The notes beneath the pieces are model-generated. The model was not told the origin of the DNA and did not search any database. It saw nothing but the letters and a program-made list of their open reading frames with translations. From positions 317,627 to 362,868 of the forward strand of contig GG704596.1 of NCBI GenBank assembly GCA_000161775.1: a stretch of DNA of 45,242 nt, written 5' to 3'. Every line of letters begins with the position of its first letter. Position 1 is the first letter of the stretch. The stretch is from Ruegeria lacuscaerulensis ITI-1157. GTDB taxonomy: Bacteria > Pseudomonadota > Alphaproteobacteria > Rhodobacterales > Rhodobacteraceae. Positions 18,080 to 26,258 of this stretch are shown here, in pieces. The position numbers were made by a program, and so were the translations under genes.

Positions 18080-19200
18080 CCGCACCGCTGACACGATCGC
18101 TGGAAGCCCGCTATTACACCGACCCGGCGATATTCGAGCAGGAGAAACAGGGCCTTCTGGCCCGCACCTGGCAATTTGCCGGCCATGTGGCGCAGGTGCG
18201 CGAGCCGGGCGACTATTTCGCCTTTGAAATCGCGGGTCAGAACCTGTTCTGCATCCGCGGGCGCGACGGCGAAATCCGCACCTTCTACAATGTCTGCCAG
18301 CACCGCGCGCATGAGATGGTGACCGGGGCCGGCAACACCCGCGTCGTCGTCTGCCCCTATCACGCATGGACCTACGAACTGACCGGGCACCTGCGCGCCG
18401 GGCCGAACATCAAATCGGTTCCGGGCTTCGACCGCCGTGCGATCTGCCTGACCCCGGTGCGGACCGAGCTGTTCAACGGCTTCATCTTCGTCAACCTCGA
18501 CGATGACGCCGCCCCGATGGACGACTGGTACCCCGGCGTACGCGCGGAAATCCGCGCCTTTGTCCCGCAGATCGACGATCTTGAGCCGCTGGAATGGGTC
18601 GAGATCCCCGAAAACTGCAATTGGAAGGTCAGTATCGAGAATTACTCGGAATGCTATCACTGCCCGACCAATCACCCGACCTTTGCCACCGGGGTGGTCA
18701 AACCCGAGACCTATGACATTCAACCCGATGCCGGCGGCGGATACGTCCTGCGCCATACGACCGAGTGTCAGAGCCTCGACAAGATGACCTATCCCATCGA
18801 CCTGTCTGTGACCCATGCGGGCGACTATCAGTCGTGGTTTCTGTGGCCGATGTTCTCGTTCCAGTGCTATCCCGGCAATGTGCTGAACACCTATCACTGG
18901 CGCGCGCTGGATGCCGATCACTGCACCGTCTGGCGCGGATGGTACACCGAGGGCGGGTCCGAAAGCGCGGTGATCCGCCAACTGGCTGTGCAGGACCGGG
19001 AAACCACGGTGGAAGAAGACATCCGGTTGGTTGAAAGCGTGCATCGCGGCCTGAAATCGCGCGGCTATCGCCCCGGCCCGCTGGTGCTGGACCCGGCTTG
19101 CGGCGTAATGTCGGAACATTCGATCGCCCGCTTGCAGCAATGGATGCGCGAAGCGGTGGATACAGATGCAAGCGGAGTGGACGATGGCCGACATCTTTGA
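18076..19200 (+). CDS. Rieske-type non-heme iron oxygenase, alpha subunit
   Basis: A 374-residue Rieske oxygenase. The 2Fe-2S cluster ligands are C74, H76, C93 and H96. The mononuclear iron site is NYSECYHCPTNH with His195 and His200, plus Asp315 in EEDIRLVE as the carboxylate. Relatives hydroxylate aromatic rings or N-demethylate quaternary amines (glycine betaine, carnitine and stachydrine oxygenases). The DMGDH-like gene across the promoter favours the quaternary-amine type. No reductase gene is adjacent; the PaaE-like reductase belongs to another operon, so electrons must come from an unlinked partner. The start overlaps the RpiR stop by ATGA. Confidence 0.9.
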   Translation: MTAPLTRSLEARYYTDPAIFEQEKQGLLARTWQFAGHVAQVREPGDYFAFEIAGQNLFCIRGRDGEIRTFYNVCQHRAHEMVTGAGNTRVVVCPYHAWTYELTGHLRAGPNIKSVPGFDRRAICLTPVRTELFNGFIFVNLDDDAAPMDDWYPGVRAEIRAFVPQIDDLEPLEWVEIPENCNWKVSIENYSECYHCPTNHPTFATGVVKPETYDIQPDAGGGYVLRHTTECQSLDKMTYPIDLSVTHAGDYQSWFLWPMFSFQCYPGNVLNTYHWRALDADHCTVWRGWYTEGGSESAVIRQLAVQDRETTVEEDIRLVESVHRGLKSRGYRPGPLVLDPACGVMSEHSIARLQQWMREAVDTDASGVDDGRHL

Positions 19201-19576
19201 CGAAGACCTGTTCCTGAAAGGACTGGCGCAGCGGAAGGCGACGCTGGGCGACGAATACGTGGAAAAGAACCTGGCCGTGGCAGATGATTTCACCCGCCCG
19301 TTTCAGGAGGCCATGACAGCCTGGTGCTGGGGCTTTGGCTGGGGGGACGAGGTGATCGACCCCAAGACCCGCTCGATGATGAACCTGTCGATGATCGGCG
19401 CCCTAGGCAAGATGCACGAGTGGGAGATCCACTGTCGCGGAGCCCTGAACAACGGCGTCAGCAAGGAGGAGATTCGGGCGATCATCCATGTCGTCGGTAT
19501 CTATTGCGGCGTCCCGCAGGCGCTGGAATGCTTTCGCGTGGCGCGCAAGGTTCTGACCGAGGCCGGTCAGCTTTAG
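19184..19576 (+). CDS. carboxymuconolactone decarboxylase family protein (PcaC-like)
   Basis: A 130-residue CMD-family protein without the CxxC of AhpD, so more like gamma-carboxymuconolactone decarboxylase; the typical HCRGALNNGVSKEEIRAII stretch is at about 83-101. The ATG at 19184 has a GGAG six bases upstream and overlaps the Rieske gene by 17 bases; an in-frame ATG 18 bases earlier lacks a ribosome site. It ends the plus arm of the onium-type cluster and is followed by a terminator. Function in this context is unknown; a ring-lactone or decarboxylation step of the cluster's pathway is possible. Confidence 0.85.
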   Translation: MADIFDEDLFLKGLAQRKATLGDEYVEKNLAVADDFTRPFQEAMTAWCWGFGWGDEVIDPKTRSMMNLSMIGALGKMHEWEIHCRGALNNGVSKEEIRAIIHVVGIYCGVPQALECFRVARKVLTEAGQL

Positions 19577-19604
19577 CCGGTTCCTGTCCCGAAGATCGAG
19601 ATCG

Positions 19605-19626
19605 CCCGCCCCCGTGCGGGTTTTCT
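19605..19626 (+). terminator. Rho-independent terminator
   Basis: CCCGC (19605-19609) and GCGGG (19616-19620) form a short GC stem with a 6-base loop, followed by TTTTCT, 29 bases after the CMD-like stop. It would end the RpiR-Rieske-CMD transcript before the paa promoter. Confidence 0.65.
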
Positions 19627-19716
19627 CATGTCAGCACAAATACGTTACTGAATTTCGACCCGGCGGACAATTGCGTTACATTTTTCTTGCCGCGAATCGC
19701 TTCCGGGCGTATTACC

Positions 19717-19737
19717 CGACCAAGCGGTCACTTATTG
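19717..19737. promoter_or_regulatory. candidate paa operator (site 1)
   Basis: The sequence CGACCAAGCGGTCACTTATT plus one G, just upstream of paaJ, matches the reverse complement of 28840-28860 in 16 of 21 positions. It contains GACC-N4-GGTC. The ACCAA..CG..C core resembles operators of TetR regulators of acyl-CoA pathways. The likely binder is the TetR protein encoded at 25659-26255. Confidence 0.45.
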
Positions 19738-19767
19738 ACCCGGACGCAAGACACGAGGTTCTGACGC

Positions 19768-20970
19768 ATGGACGCTTTCATCTGCGACGCACAGCGCACC
19801 CCGATCGGACGCTATGGCGGGGCCCTGTCCCAGGTTCGCACAGACGATCTGGCCGCGATTCCGCTGGCTGCGCTGAAAGAGCGGAACCCGCAGGTGGACT
19901 GGGCCAGCCTGGATGACGTGATCCTGGGCGATGCCAACCAGGCCGGCGAAAGCAACCGGAACGTGGCCCGCATGGCCGCCCTGCTGGCCGGTTTCCCGGT
20001 TCAGGTGCCCGGCACCACGATCAACCGCCTGTGCGCCAGCGGCATGGATGCGGTCGGCATGGCCGCTCGGGCCATCAAGGCGGGCGATTATGACATGGCG
20101 ATTGCCGGTGGCGTCGAAAGCATGTCGCGCGCGCCCTTCGTGATGCCCAAGGCCACCAGCGCCTTTTCCCGCGCCAACGCGGTCTATGACACCACGATCG
20201 GCTGGCGTTTCGTGAACCCGAAGATGGATCAGATGTACGGCACGGATTCGATGCCGCAGACCGCCGACAACGTGGCCGAGGACTATGACATCAGCCGCGC
20301 TGATCAGGATGCCTTTGCCGCGCGCAGCCAGGCCCGCTGGGCGGCGGCGCATCAGGCCGGGGTGTTCGCCGAGGAAATCATCCCCGTCACTATCCCCCAG
20401 CGCAAGGGCGACCCGCTGCTGGTGGACACCGACGAACATCCCCGCCCCGGCACCACGGCCGAAAAGCTGGCGGGCCTGAAAGGCGTCAACGGGCCGGACA
20501 AGACGGTGACGGCGGGCAATGCCTCGGGCGTCAATGACGGCGCAGCGGCCATTCTGCTGGCTAACGAGGCCGCCGCGCAGAAGAACGGCCTGACCCCGAT
20601 GGCCCGTGTCGTGGGTATGGCGGTCGCGGGGGTCGAGCCTCGGGTCATGGGAATCGGCCCGGTCCCGGCCACCCGCAAGGTGCTGGCTCGCACGGGGCTG
20701 AGCATCGAGCAGATGGATGTGATAGAATTGAACGAGGCTTTCGCGGCCCAGGGTCTGGCCACCCTGCGTGAACTTGGCGTGGCCGATGACGCACCCCATG
20801 TGAATCCCAATGGCGGCGCCATCGCCATCGGCCATCCGCTGGGCATGTCCGGCGCGCGGCTGGTCATGACGGCGGCCTATCAGCTGCGCCGCACCGGCGG
20901 GCGCTATGCCTTGTGCACCATGTGCGTGGGCGTAGGCCAGGGCGCCGCGCTTATTCTCGAACGCGTGTAA
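19768..20970 (+). CDS. paaJ: 3-oxoadipyl-CoA / 3-oxo-5,6-dehydrosuberyl-CoA thiolase
   Basis: A 400-residue thiolase heading the phenylacetate operon. It performs the two thiolytic cleavages of the pathway, giving acetyl-CoA and finally succinyl-CoA. Catalytic residues are C89 ([11 protein letters not shown]), H356 ([11 protein letters not shown]) and C386 ([10 protein letters not shown]). Length and motifs fit PaaJ/PcaF. It lies 15 bases upstream of paaA and is preceded by about 190 bases of non-coding DNA with a candidate operator. PcaF would be nearly identical in sequence; the placement ahead of paaABCDE supports PaaJ. Confidence 0.92.
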   Translation: MDAFICDAQRTPIGRYGGALSQVRTDDLAAIPLAALKERNPQVDWASLDDVILGDANQAGESNRNVARMAALLAGFPVQVPGTTINRLCASGMDAVGMAARAIKAGDYDMAIAGGVESMSRAPFVMPKATSAFSRANAVYDTTIGWRFVNPKMDQMYGTDSMPQTADNVAEDYDISRADQDAFAARSQARWAAAHQAGVFAEEIIPVTIPQRKGDPLLVDTDEHPRPGTTAEKLAGLKGVNGPDKTVTAGNASGVNDGAAAILLANEAAAQKNGLTPMARVVGMAVAGVEPRVMGIGPVPATRKVLARTGLSIEQMDVIELNEAFAAQGLATLRELGVADDAPHVNPNGGAIAIGHPLGMSGARLVMTAAYQLRRTGGRYALCTMCVGVGQGAALILERV

Positions 20971-20985
20971 GGGAGGAGACCCGAC

Positions 20986-21978
20986 ATGTACGCTCAGATG
21001 ATCAAGACGGCAGGAACAGGCGTCAAATCCCGCGAGGAAATGACCGAGCAGGAACGCGCCTTTCAGGACAAGATCGACGCCGACATCAAGATCGAGCCCA
21101 AGGACTGGATGCCCGACGACTATCGCGCGACGCTGATCCGCCAGATCGGGCAGCACGCCCATTCCGAGATCGTCGGCCAGCTGCCCGAAGGCAACTGGAT
21201 CACCCGCGCGCCCACGCTGGAACGCAAGGCGATCCTGCTGGCCAAGGTGCAGGACGAGGCCGGGCACGGCCTGTACCTGTACTGCGCCGCCGAAACCCTG
21301 GGCGTCAGCCGCGACGAACTGACCGAGATGCTGCTGGACGGGCGGATGAAATACAGCTCGATCTTCAACTATCCAACGCTGAACTGGGCCGATATCGGCG
21401 CGGTGGGCTGGCTGGTCGACGGGGCGGCGATCATGAACCAGGTGCCGCTGCAGCGCACCTCGTACGGGCCGTATTCGCGCGCGATGATCCGCATTTGCAA
21501 GGAAGAAAGCTTTCACCAGCGCCAGGGCTATGACGCGATCCGCAAGATGGCCGAGGGCACGCCCGAACAGCGCAAGATGGCGCAGGACGCGCTGAACCGG
21601 TTCTGGTACCCGGCGCTGATGATGTTCGGCCCGTCCGACAAGGACTCGGTGCATTCGGCCCAGTCGATGGCGTGGAAGATCAAGATCAACACCAATGACG
21701 AGCTGCGCCAGAAATTCGTGGATCAGACCGTGCCGCAGGCCGAGTATCTGGGCCTGACCATCCCCGACCCCGACCTGAAATGGAACGAAGAGCGCGGGCA
21801 TTACGATTTCACTCAGCCCGACTGGTCGGAATTCTTCGACGTGATCAAGGGCAACGGCCCCTGCAACACCGACCGCCTGGCCGCCCGCAACAAGGCCTGG
21901 GACGACGGCAGATGGGTGCGTGACGGTCTGCTGGAACATGCCCGCAAGAAACGCGCCCGCAAGGTCGCAGCCGAATAA
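20986..21978 (+). CDS. paaA: phenylacetyl-CoA 1,2-epoxidase, catalytic subunit A
   Basis: A 330-residue ferritin-fold diiron oxygenase subunit that epoxidises the ring of phenylacetyl-CoA. Iron ligands are visible: E61 (HSEIVG), E91 and H94 (DEAGH), D145 (LVDGA), E174 and H177 (EESFH). It is followed directly by paaB and paaC with ribosome sites (AGGAGG) typical of balanced complex expression. PaaA acts with PaaC in a heteromer, receives electrons from PaaE and releases the epoxide to PaaG. Confidence is very high. Confidence 0.97.
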   Translation: MYAQMIKTAGTGVKSREEMTEQERAFQDKIDADIKIEPKDWMPDDYRATLIRQIGQHAHSEIVGQLPEGNWITRAPTLERKAILLAKVQDEAGHGLYLYCAAETLGVSRDELTEMLLDGRMKYSSIFNYPTLNWADIGAVGWLVDGAAIMNQVPLQRTSYGPYSRAMIRICKEESFHQRQGYDAIRKMAEGTPEQRKMAQDALNRFWYPALMMFGPSDKDSVHSAQSMAWKIKINTNDELRQKFVDQTVPQAEYLGLTIPDPDLKWNEERGHYDFTQPDWSEFFDVIKGNGPCNTDRLAARNKAWDDGRWVRDGLLEHARKKRARKVAAE

Positions 21979-22001
21979 CCCACCCGATAGGAGGACACCT
22001 G

Positions 22002-22286
22002 ATGAAAAACGAATGGCCCCTGTGGGAAATCTTCATCCGCGGCCAGCACGGCATGAGCCACCGCCATGTCGGTTCGCTGCACGCGCCCGACGCCGAAATG
22101 GCGATCAAGAACGCCCGCGACGTCTATACCCGCCGCAACGAGGGCGTCTCGATCTGGGTAGTCGAGGCCAACAACATCACCGCCAGTTCGCCCAGCGACA
22201 AGGGTCCGCTGTACGAGCCCAGCGAAAGCAAGGTCTATCGTCATCCGACCTTTTTCGACATCCCCGAAGAAGTGGGGGCGATGTGA
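22002..22286 (+). CDS. paaB: phenylacetyl-CoA epoxidase subunit B
   Basis: A 94-residue PaaB subunit, recognised by WPLWEIFIRGQHGMSHRHVG at the start and the NARDVYTRRNEG segment. PaaB is a small non-catalytic member that links PaaAC heterodimers and is needed for activity with the reductase. Length is normal for the family. Its TGA shares a base with the paaC ATG (TGATG), so the two are translationally coupled. Confidence 0.96.
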   Translation: MKNEWPLWEIFIRGQHGMSHRHVGSLHAPDAEMAIKNARDVYTRRNEGVSIWVVEANNITASSPSDKGPLYEPSESKVYRHPTFFDIPEEVGAM

Positions 22287-23047
22287 TGACCCGCGACGAG
22301 GCATTCCTGCAATTCCTGCTGCGGATGGGGGACAACACGCTGATCCTGGGCCATCGCGTCAGCGAATGGTGCGGCCACGCGCCGGTTCTGGAGGAGGACA
22401 TCGCCCTGGCCAACACCGCGCTGGACCTGATCGGCCAGACGCAGATGTGGCTGGGCCTGGCCGGAGAGGTTCAGGGCGAAGGCAAGTCTGCCGATGATCT
22501 GGCCTTTCTGCGCGACGCCTGGGATTTCCGCAACGTGCTGCTGGTCGAGGTGCCCAACGGCGATTTCGGCCGCACCCTGATGCGCCAGTTCCTGTTTGAT
22601 GCGTGGCACTCGATCATGCTGGGCCGGCTGATGAAATCTTCCGACGACCGGGTCGCGGCGATTGCCGAGAAGGCCAGCAAGGAGGTCGCCTATCACCTGG
22701 AACGGTCCAGCGACACGGTGGTCGGGCTGGGCGACGGCACCGAGGAAAGCCACAGGCGCATGCAGGAGGCGCTGGATTACCTCTGGCCCTATGTGGGCGA
22801 GATGTTCGCCAGCGACGAGGTCGATGCCGAGATGGCCGCCGCGGGCATCGCCCCCGATCCGGCCAGCCTGCGCGAGGAATATGACGCGCTGGTTCAGCGC
22901 GTGCTGACCGAGGCCACCCTGACCATTCCCGACAGCCGCTTTGCCCACAAGGGCGGCCGCGACGGGCGCATGCATACCGAACATCTGGGCCACCTGTTGA
23001 CCCAGATGCAGTGGCTGCAGCGGGCCTATCCGGGCGCGACCTGGTAA
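22286..23047 (+). CDS. paaC: phenylacetyl-CoA epoxidase subunit C
   Basis: A 253-residue ferritin-fold structural partner of PaaA. The start MTRDEAFLQFLLRMGDNTLILGHR is the standard one (residues 1-24), overlapping paaB by one base. DLIGQTQMWL, DFRNVLLVEVPNGDFG and EVAYHLERSSDTVVGLGDGT are diagnostic PaaC segments. PaaC keeps the fold but is not the site of oxygen activation. It stands in the conserved paaABCDE order. Confidence 0.96.
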   Translation: MTRDEAFLQFLLRMGDNTLILGHRVSEWCGHAPVLEEDIALANTALDLIGQTQMWLGLAGEVQGEGKSADDLAFLRDAWDFRNVLLVEVPNGDFGRTLMRQFLFDAWHSIMLGRLMKSSDDRVAAIAEKASKEVAYHLERSSDTVVGLGDGTEESHRRMQEALDYLWPYVGEMFASDEVDAEMAAAGIAPDPASLREEYDALVQRVLTEATLTIPDSRFAHKGGRDGRMHTEHLGHLLTQMQWLQRAYPGATW

Positions 23048-23053
23048 AGGCCG

Positions 23054-23515
23054 ATGGACCGCGCCACCGTAGAGCAGGTCTGGGAATGGCTCGACGCCGT
23101 GCCCGACCCCGAGATCCCCGTGATCTCGGTCGTCGATCTGGGCATCGTGCGGGACGTGACATGGGAGGGCGACACGCTGAAGGTTGCCGTGACGCCCACC
23201 TACTCGGGCTGTCCGGCGACCTCGGTCATCGCGATGGACATCGAAACCGCCCTGCGCGACCACGGCATCGACAAGATCAAGCTGGAGACCCGCATCTCTC
23301 CGGCCTGGACGACCGATTGGCTCAGCGACAAGGGGCGTGCGAAGCTGAAGGACTACGGCATCGCACCGCCCCAGCCCGCAGGCGGACCCGACCGCTGCCC
23401 GCATTGCGGCAGCACGGCAGTGGAAAAGGTCAGCCAGTTCGGTTCGACCCCGTGCAAGGCGCATTGGCGCTGCACCGACTGCCTGGAACCTTTCGACTAT
23501 TTCAAGTGCATCTGA
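23054..23515 (+). CDS. paaD: PaaD, DUF59 metal-sulfur assembly factor for the epoxidase
   Basis: A 153-residue protein with an N-terminal DUF59/SufT-like domain (DAVPDPEIPVISVVDLGI at about 13-30) and a C-terminal zinc-ribbon-like part (CPHCGS ... CTDC ... FKC). PaaD is needed for maturation of the epoxidase complex, probably of the PaaE iron-sulfur cluster or the diiron centre. It starts six bases after paaC and ends ten bases before paaE, with a GAGGAGG ribosome site for paaE at the junction. Confidence 0.94.
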   Translation: MDRATVEQVWEWLDAVPDPEIPVISVVDLGIVRDVTWEGDTLKVAVTPTYSGCPATSVIAMDIETALRDHGIDKIKLETRISPAWTTDWLSDKGRAKLKDYGIAPPQPAGGPDRCPHCGSTAVEKVSQFGSTPCKAHWRCTDCLEPFDYFKCI

Positions 23516-23525
23516 GGAGGACCGG

Positions 23526-24599
23526 ATGGCACGTTTTCACGATCTGGAAGTCACCGACATCCACAAGACCATCCGCGACGCGGTCGTGGTCACGCTGAAG
23601 CCGGTGAACGGCGCGGCCGAGGAATTCGACTTTATCCAGGGCCAGTACCTGACCTTCCGCCGCGAATTTGACGGGGAAGAGCTGCGCCGCTCCTACTCGA
23701 TCTGCGCGGGCAAGGATGACGGCGTTCTGCAGGTGGGCATCAAACGGGTCGAGGGCGGCGCCTTTTCGACCTGGGCCAATACCGAGCTGAAAGTGGGCGA
23801 CAGGCTGCAGGCGATGCCGCCGATGGGAGCCTTCCACACGCCGCTGGATCCGGCCGCGCACCGGCAGTACCTGGGCTTTGCCGGCGGGTCGGGCATCACC
23901 CCGGTGCTGTCGATCCTCAAGACCACGCTGGCGCGGGAACCGCATTCGCGCTTCACGCTGGTCTATGCCAACAAGGGCGTGAACACGATCATGTTCCGCG
24001 AAGAGCTGGAAGACCTGAAGAACCAGTACATGGGTCGCCTGAACGTGATCCATATCCTGGAAACCGACGCGCAAGAGATCGACCTGTTCACCGGGTTGGT
24101 GACCAAGGAAAAATGCGCCGAACTGTTCCAGCATTGGATCGATGTCGAAAACACCGACACCGCCTTCATCTGCGGCCCCGAGCCGATGATGCTGGGCATT
24201 GCCGAGGCGCTGCGCGAACACGGGCTGGACGACAGCCAGATCAAGTTCGAGCTGTTCGCGAGCGCCCAACCGGGCCGCGCCAAACGCAAGCAGGGCGATG
24301 CCGCCAGCGCCGCGCAGGCCAACCAGACCCAGGCGCGGGTCACGTTGGACGGCGCCACCCAGACCATCACCATGCCCAAGGACCAGACCATTCTGGATGC
24401 GGCGCTGGAAAACGCGATGGACGCGCCCTTTGCCTGCAAGGCCGGGGTCTGTTCGACCTGCCGCTGCAAGGTGATCGAAGGCGAGGTCGAGATGGTCGCC
24501 AACCACGCGCTCGAGGATTACGAGGTCGAAAAAGGCTATGTGCTCAGCTGCCAGGCCTACCCGCTGACCGACAATGTCGTCGTCGATTACGACCAGTAA
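23526..24599 (+). CDS. paaE: phenylacetyl-CoA epoxidase reductase subunit E
   Basis: A 357-residue flavoprotein-ferredoxin reductase. The N-terminal FAD domain has RRSYSICAG, an NAD domain follows with GGSGITPVLSI and CGPEPMM, and the C-terminal plant-type ferredoxin has CKAGVCSTCRCKV plus a distal Cys (SCQAYP). It passes electrons from NADPH to the PaaA diiron site. Domain order and length are canonical. It ends 13 bases before the extra PaaA-like gene. Confidence 0.95.
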   Translation: MARFHDLEVTDIHKTIRDAVVVTLKPVNGAAEEFDFIQGQYLTFRREFDGEELRRSYSICAGKDDGVLQVGIKRVEGGAFSTWANTELKVGDRLQAMPPMGAFHTPLDPAAHRQYLGFAGGSGITPVLSILKTTLAREPHSRFTLVYANKGVNTIMFREELEDLKNQYMGRLNVIHILETDAQEIDLFTGLVTKEKCAELFQHWIDVENTDTAFICGPEPMMLGIAEALREHGLDDSQIKFELFASAQPGRAKRKQGDAASAAQANQTQARVTLDGATQTITMPKDQTILDAALENAMDAPFACKAGVCSTCRCKVIEGEVEMVANHALEDYEVEKGYVLSCQAYPLTDNVVVDYDQ

Positions 24600-24612
24600 A
24601 GGGAGAGGGACC

Positions 24613-25371
24613 ATGGCCGAAGACATGAGCATCGAAAGCTACCTAGCGGCAGGCGGCGTTCTGACCAACCCGACCAATGTGCCGCCCCGATACCGGGCCG
24701 AGCTGATGAAGCTGATGGCGACCTTCGTCGATAGCGAACTGGCCGGTGCGGCTGGGTTTGCGGACATCATCAACCAGGGGCCGGGCATCAAGGAACGCAT
24801 CGCGGCGGCAAAGATCGTTCTGGAAAAGACCGACAATGCCGACCGCGTGCTGAAGATCATGGGCGAGTTCGGCGCGGATACCGAGCGCTATGCCACGCAT
24901 CACCCGTGGACCGCGCGGCTGGACCGTTCCGCCGATATCGGGGCCACGCGCAGCGAACATGACATGCGCCTTGCGGTCTTCAACTATCCGATCAAAGGCT
25001 GGACCGATGCGGTGGTGATGAATCTACTGATGAGCCGGGCCGTGGGCGTGCAACTGGCCGAGTTCGCGCTGGTGTCCTATCAGCCGCTGGCCGAAGCGTT
25101 CCGCGCCATCGCCCCGATCGAGGCGCATCACGGTGAACTGGCCCTGGAAGGCGCGGTCAAGCTGTTGGATCAGGGCGAGGCACCGGCGATGCAGGACTCG
25201 GTCGATTACTGGTGGCCCCGCGTGGCCGCGAGTTTCGGCGCGGGCAACCCCGAGCGGATGGAAAAGCTGCGCCAGATGGGCCTGCGCCGGGCCTCGGGGG
25301 TCGAACTGAAGAACCGCTGGCTGGCCGAGGCCGCCGAGGTCGTCACGCGGCTGGGCCTGCGCACCCCATGA
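24613..25371 (+). CDS. extra PaaA/PaaC-family ferritin-like protein
   Basis: A 252-residue sixth member of the epoxidase operon, preceded by GGGAGAGGG and lying 13 bases after paaE. It belongs to the phenylacetic acid catabolic (PaaA/PaaC) fold. By motif comparison it is nearer PaaA: E42 (SELAG) aligns with PaaA E61, FNYPIKGWTD with [11 protein letters not shown]132 with D145, and E170-x-x-H173 with E174-x-x-H177. The first ExxH of PaaA is here E71-x-x-D74, so one histidine ligand is replaced by aspartate. It may be a second oxygenase-like or regulatory subunit. It is not one of the standard PaaABCDE proteins and its role is unknown. Confidence 0.85.
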   Translation: MAEDMSIESYLAAGGVLTNPTNVPPRYRAELMKLMATFVDSELAGAAGFADIINQGPGIKERIAAAKIVLEKTDNADRVLKIMGEFGADTERYATHHPWTARLDRSADIGATRSEHDMRLAVFNYPIKGWTDAVVMNLLMSRAVGVQLAEFALVSYQPLAEAFRAIAPIEAHHGELALEGAVKLLDQGEAPAMQDSVDYWWPRVAASFGAGNPERMEKLRQMGLRRASGVELKNRWLAEAAEVVTRLGLRTP

Positions 25372-25587
25372 TCATCGCCCGCCGGGGCGGCTGATCAGGC
25401 CGTATTTCAAGGCAAGCGATCGCAGACCGCGATGCCGTGGCCGGGCCACCTTGCCCGTGCCCGCGTCACGCGCACCTGCCTTGCGGTTGAATTCATAGAC
25501 GTCGATGATGCGCTCGGCGCAGCCGCAGGCCTCGCCCATCCCGACCTTGGCGAAATAAAACTTGTCGAACCGTTCCGTTTTTTGCAT
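25372..25587 (-). CDS. small conserved-looking protein, unknown function
   Basis: A 71-residue basic protein encoded tail-to-tail with the PaaA-like gene. A GGAGGGC Shine-Dalgarno stands about six bases before the chosen ATG. It has an aromatic N-terminal segment (RFDKFYFAKVGMG), a Cys21-Gly-Cys23 pair and an Arg/Gly-rich C-terminal tail. No family is recognised. The ribosome site and the compact stop-to-stop packing support a real gene; it could be expressed with the TetR gene upstream on the same strand. Confidence 0.55.
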   Translation of the reverse strand: MQKTERFDKFYFAKVGMGEACGCAERIIDVYEFNRKAGARDAGTGKVARPRHRGLRSLALKYGLISRPGGR

Positions 25588-25658
25588 GGCGCCCTCCGAC
25601 TGCAAGTAAACGCCGGGACACCCGCAAAAGCCAAATCACAATACCAGCAGGGCCGGAG

Positions 25659-26255
25659 CTACAGCGCCTTGACGCCCGACAATGTCAGGTTGCTGACCAG
25701 CGCGGCATAGTCCCGGCGCGCCTGCGCATCGGCACCGGAATTCCACATGTAATACCAGTTCAGCATGCCGAAGACCGACATCGTGGCCGAACGCAGCTTG
25801 GCCCCGTCGCCCTGGAACACGTCGGGCGCGACCTCGGACAGGATCGCGCTGAGGAAATTCACCATGTCGCGCTGATACCCGCGCAACAGGCGCTGCTGAT
25901 CCTCGGGCAGAGCCGACATGCCGCTGGTCTGGACCCGGTGTTCGTCATCCACGCCCTGATAGGCCAGCAGGATCTCGGCCACCACGCGGTGCAGCTTTTC
26001 GGGCGGGCTGAGGCCGTCCATCTCGAGCCCGCAGATCAGGTCGCGCAGTTCCCGCAGATAGGTCTCGAGAATGTCGAACAGGATCGCGTCCTTGCTGTCA
26101 TAATAGTGATAGATGTTGGCCTTCGAGATCCCGCATTCGCGCGCAAGCTGGGTCATCGAGGCGCGGTCGAAGCCTTCGCGGGCAAAGACCCGCGCCGCCG
26201 ATTTCAGGATCTGGGCGCGTTTCTGGTCGTGATCTTTTGCAATCGTACGGGCCAA
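25659..26255 (-). CDS. TetR family regulator, probable phenylacetate (PaaR-type) repressor
   Basis: A 198-residue TetR regulator. The helix-turn-helix MTQLARECGISKANIYHYY is at 34-52 and the C-terminal ligand domain follows. The start is a TTG at 26255 with GGAG six bases upstream, overlapping the paaK stop region, so low coupled expression is likely. It ends the minus-strand paaG-paaI-paaK operon. TetR regulators placed this way usually sense phenylacetyl-CoA or a related acyl-CoA and repress paa genes; the shared sites at 19717 and 28840 are candidate operators. The window also holds a PaaX regulator, so control appears dual. Confidence 0.9.
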   Translation of the reverse strand: MARTIAKDHDQKRAQILKSAARVFAREGFDRASMTQLARECGISKANIYHYYDSKDAILFDILETYLRELRDLICGLEMDGLSPPEKLHRVVAEILLAYQGVDDEHRVQTSGMSALPEDQQRLLRGYQRDMVNFLSAILSEVAPDVFQGDGAKLRSATMSVFGMLNWYYMWNSGADAQARRDYAALVSNLTLSGVKAL

Positions 26256-26258
26256 ACC

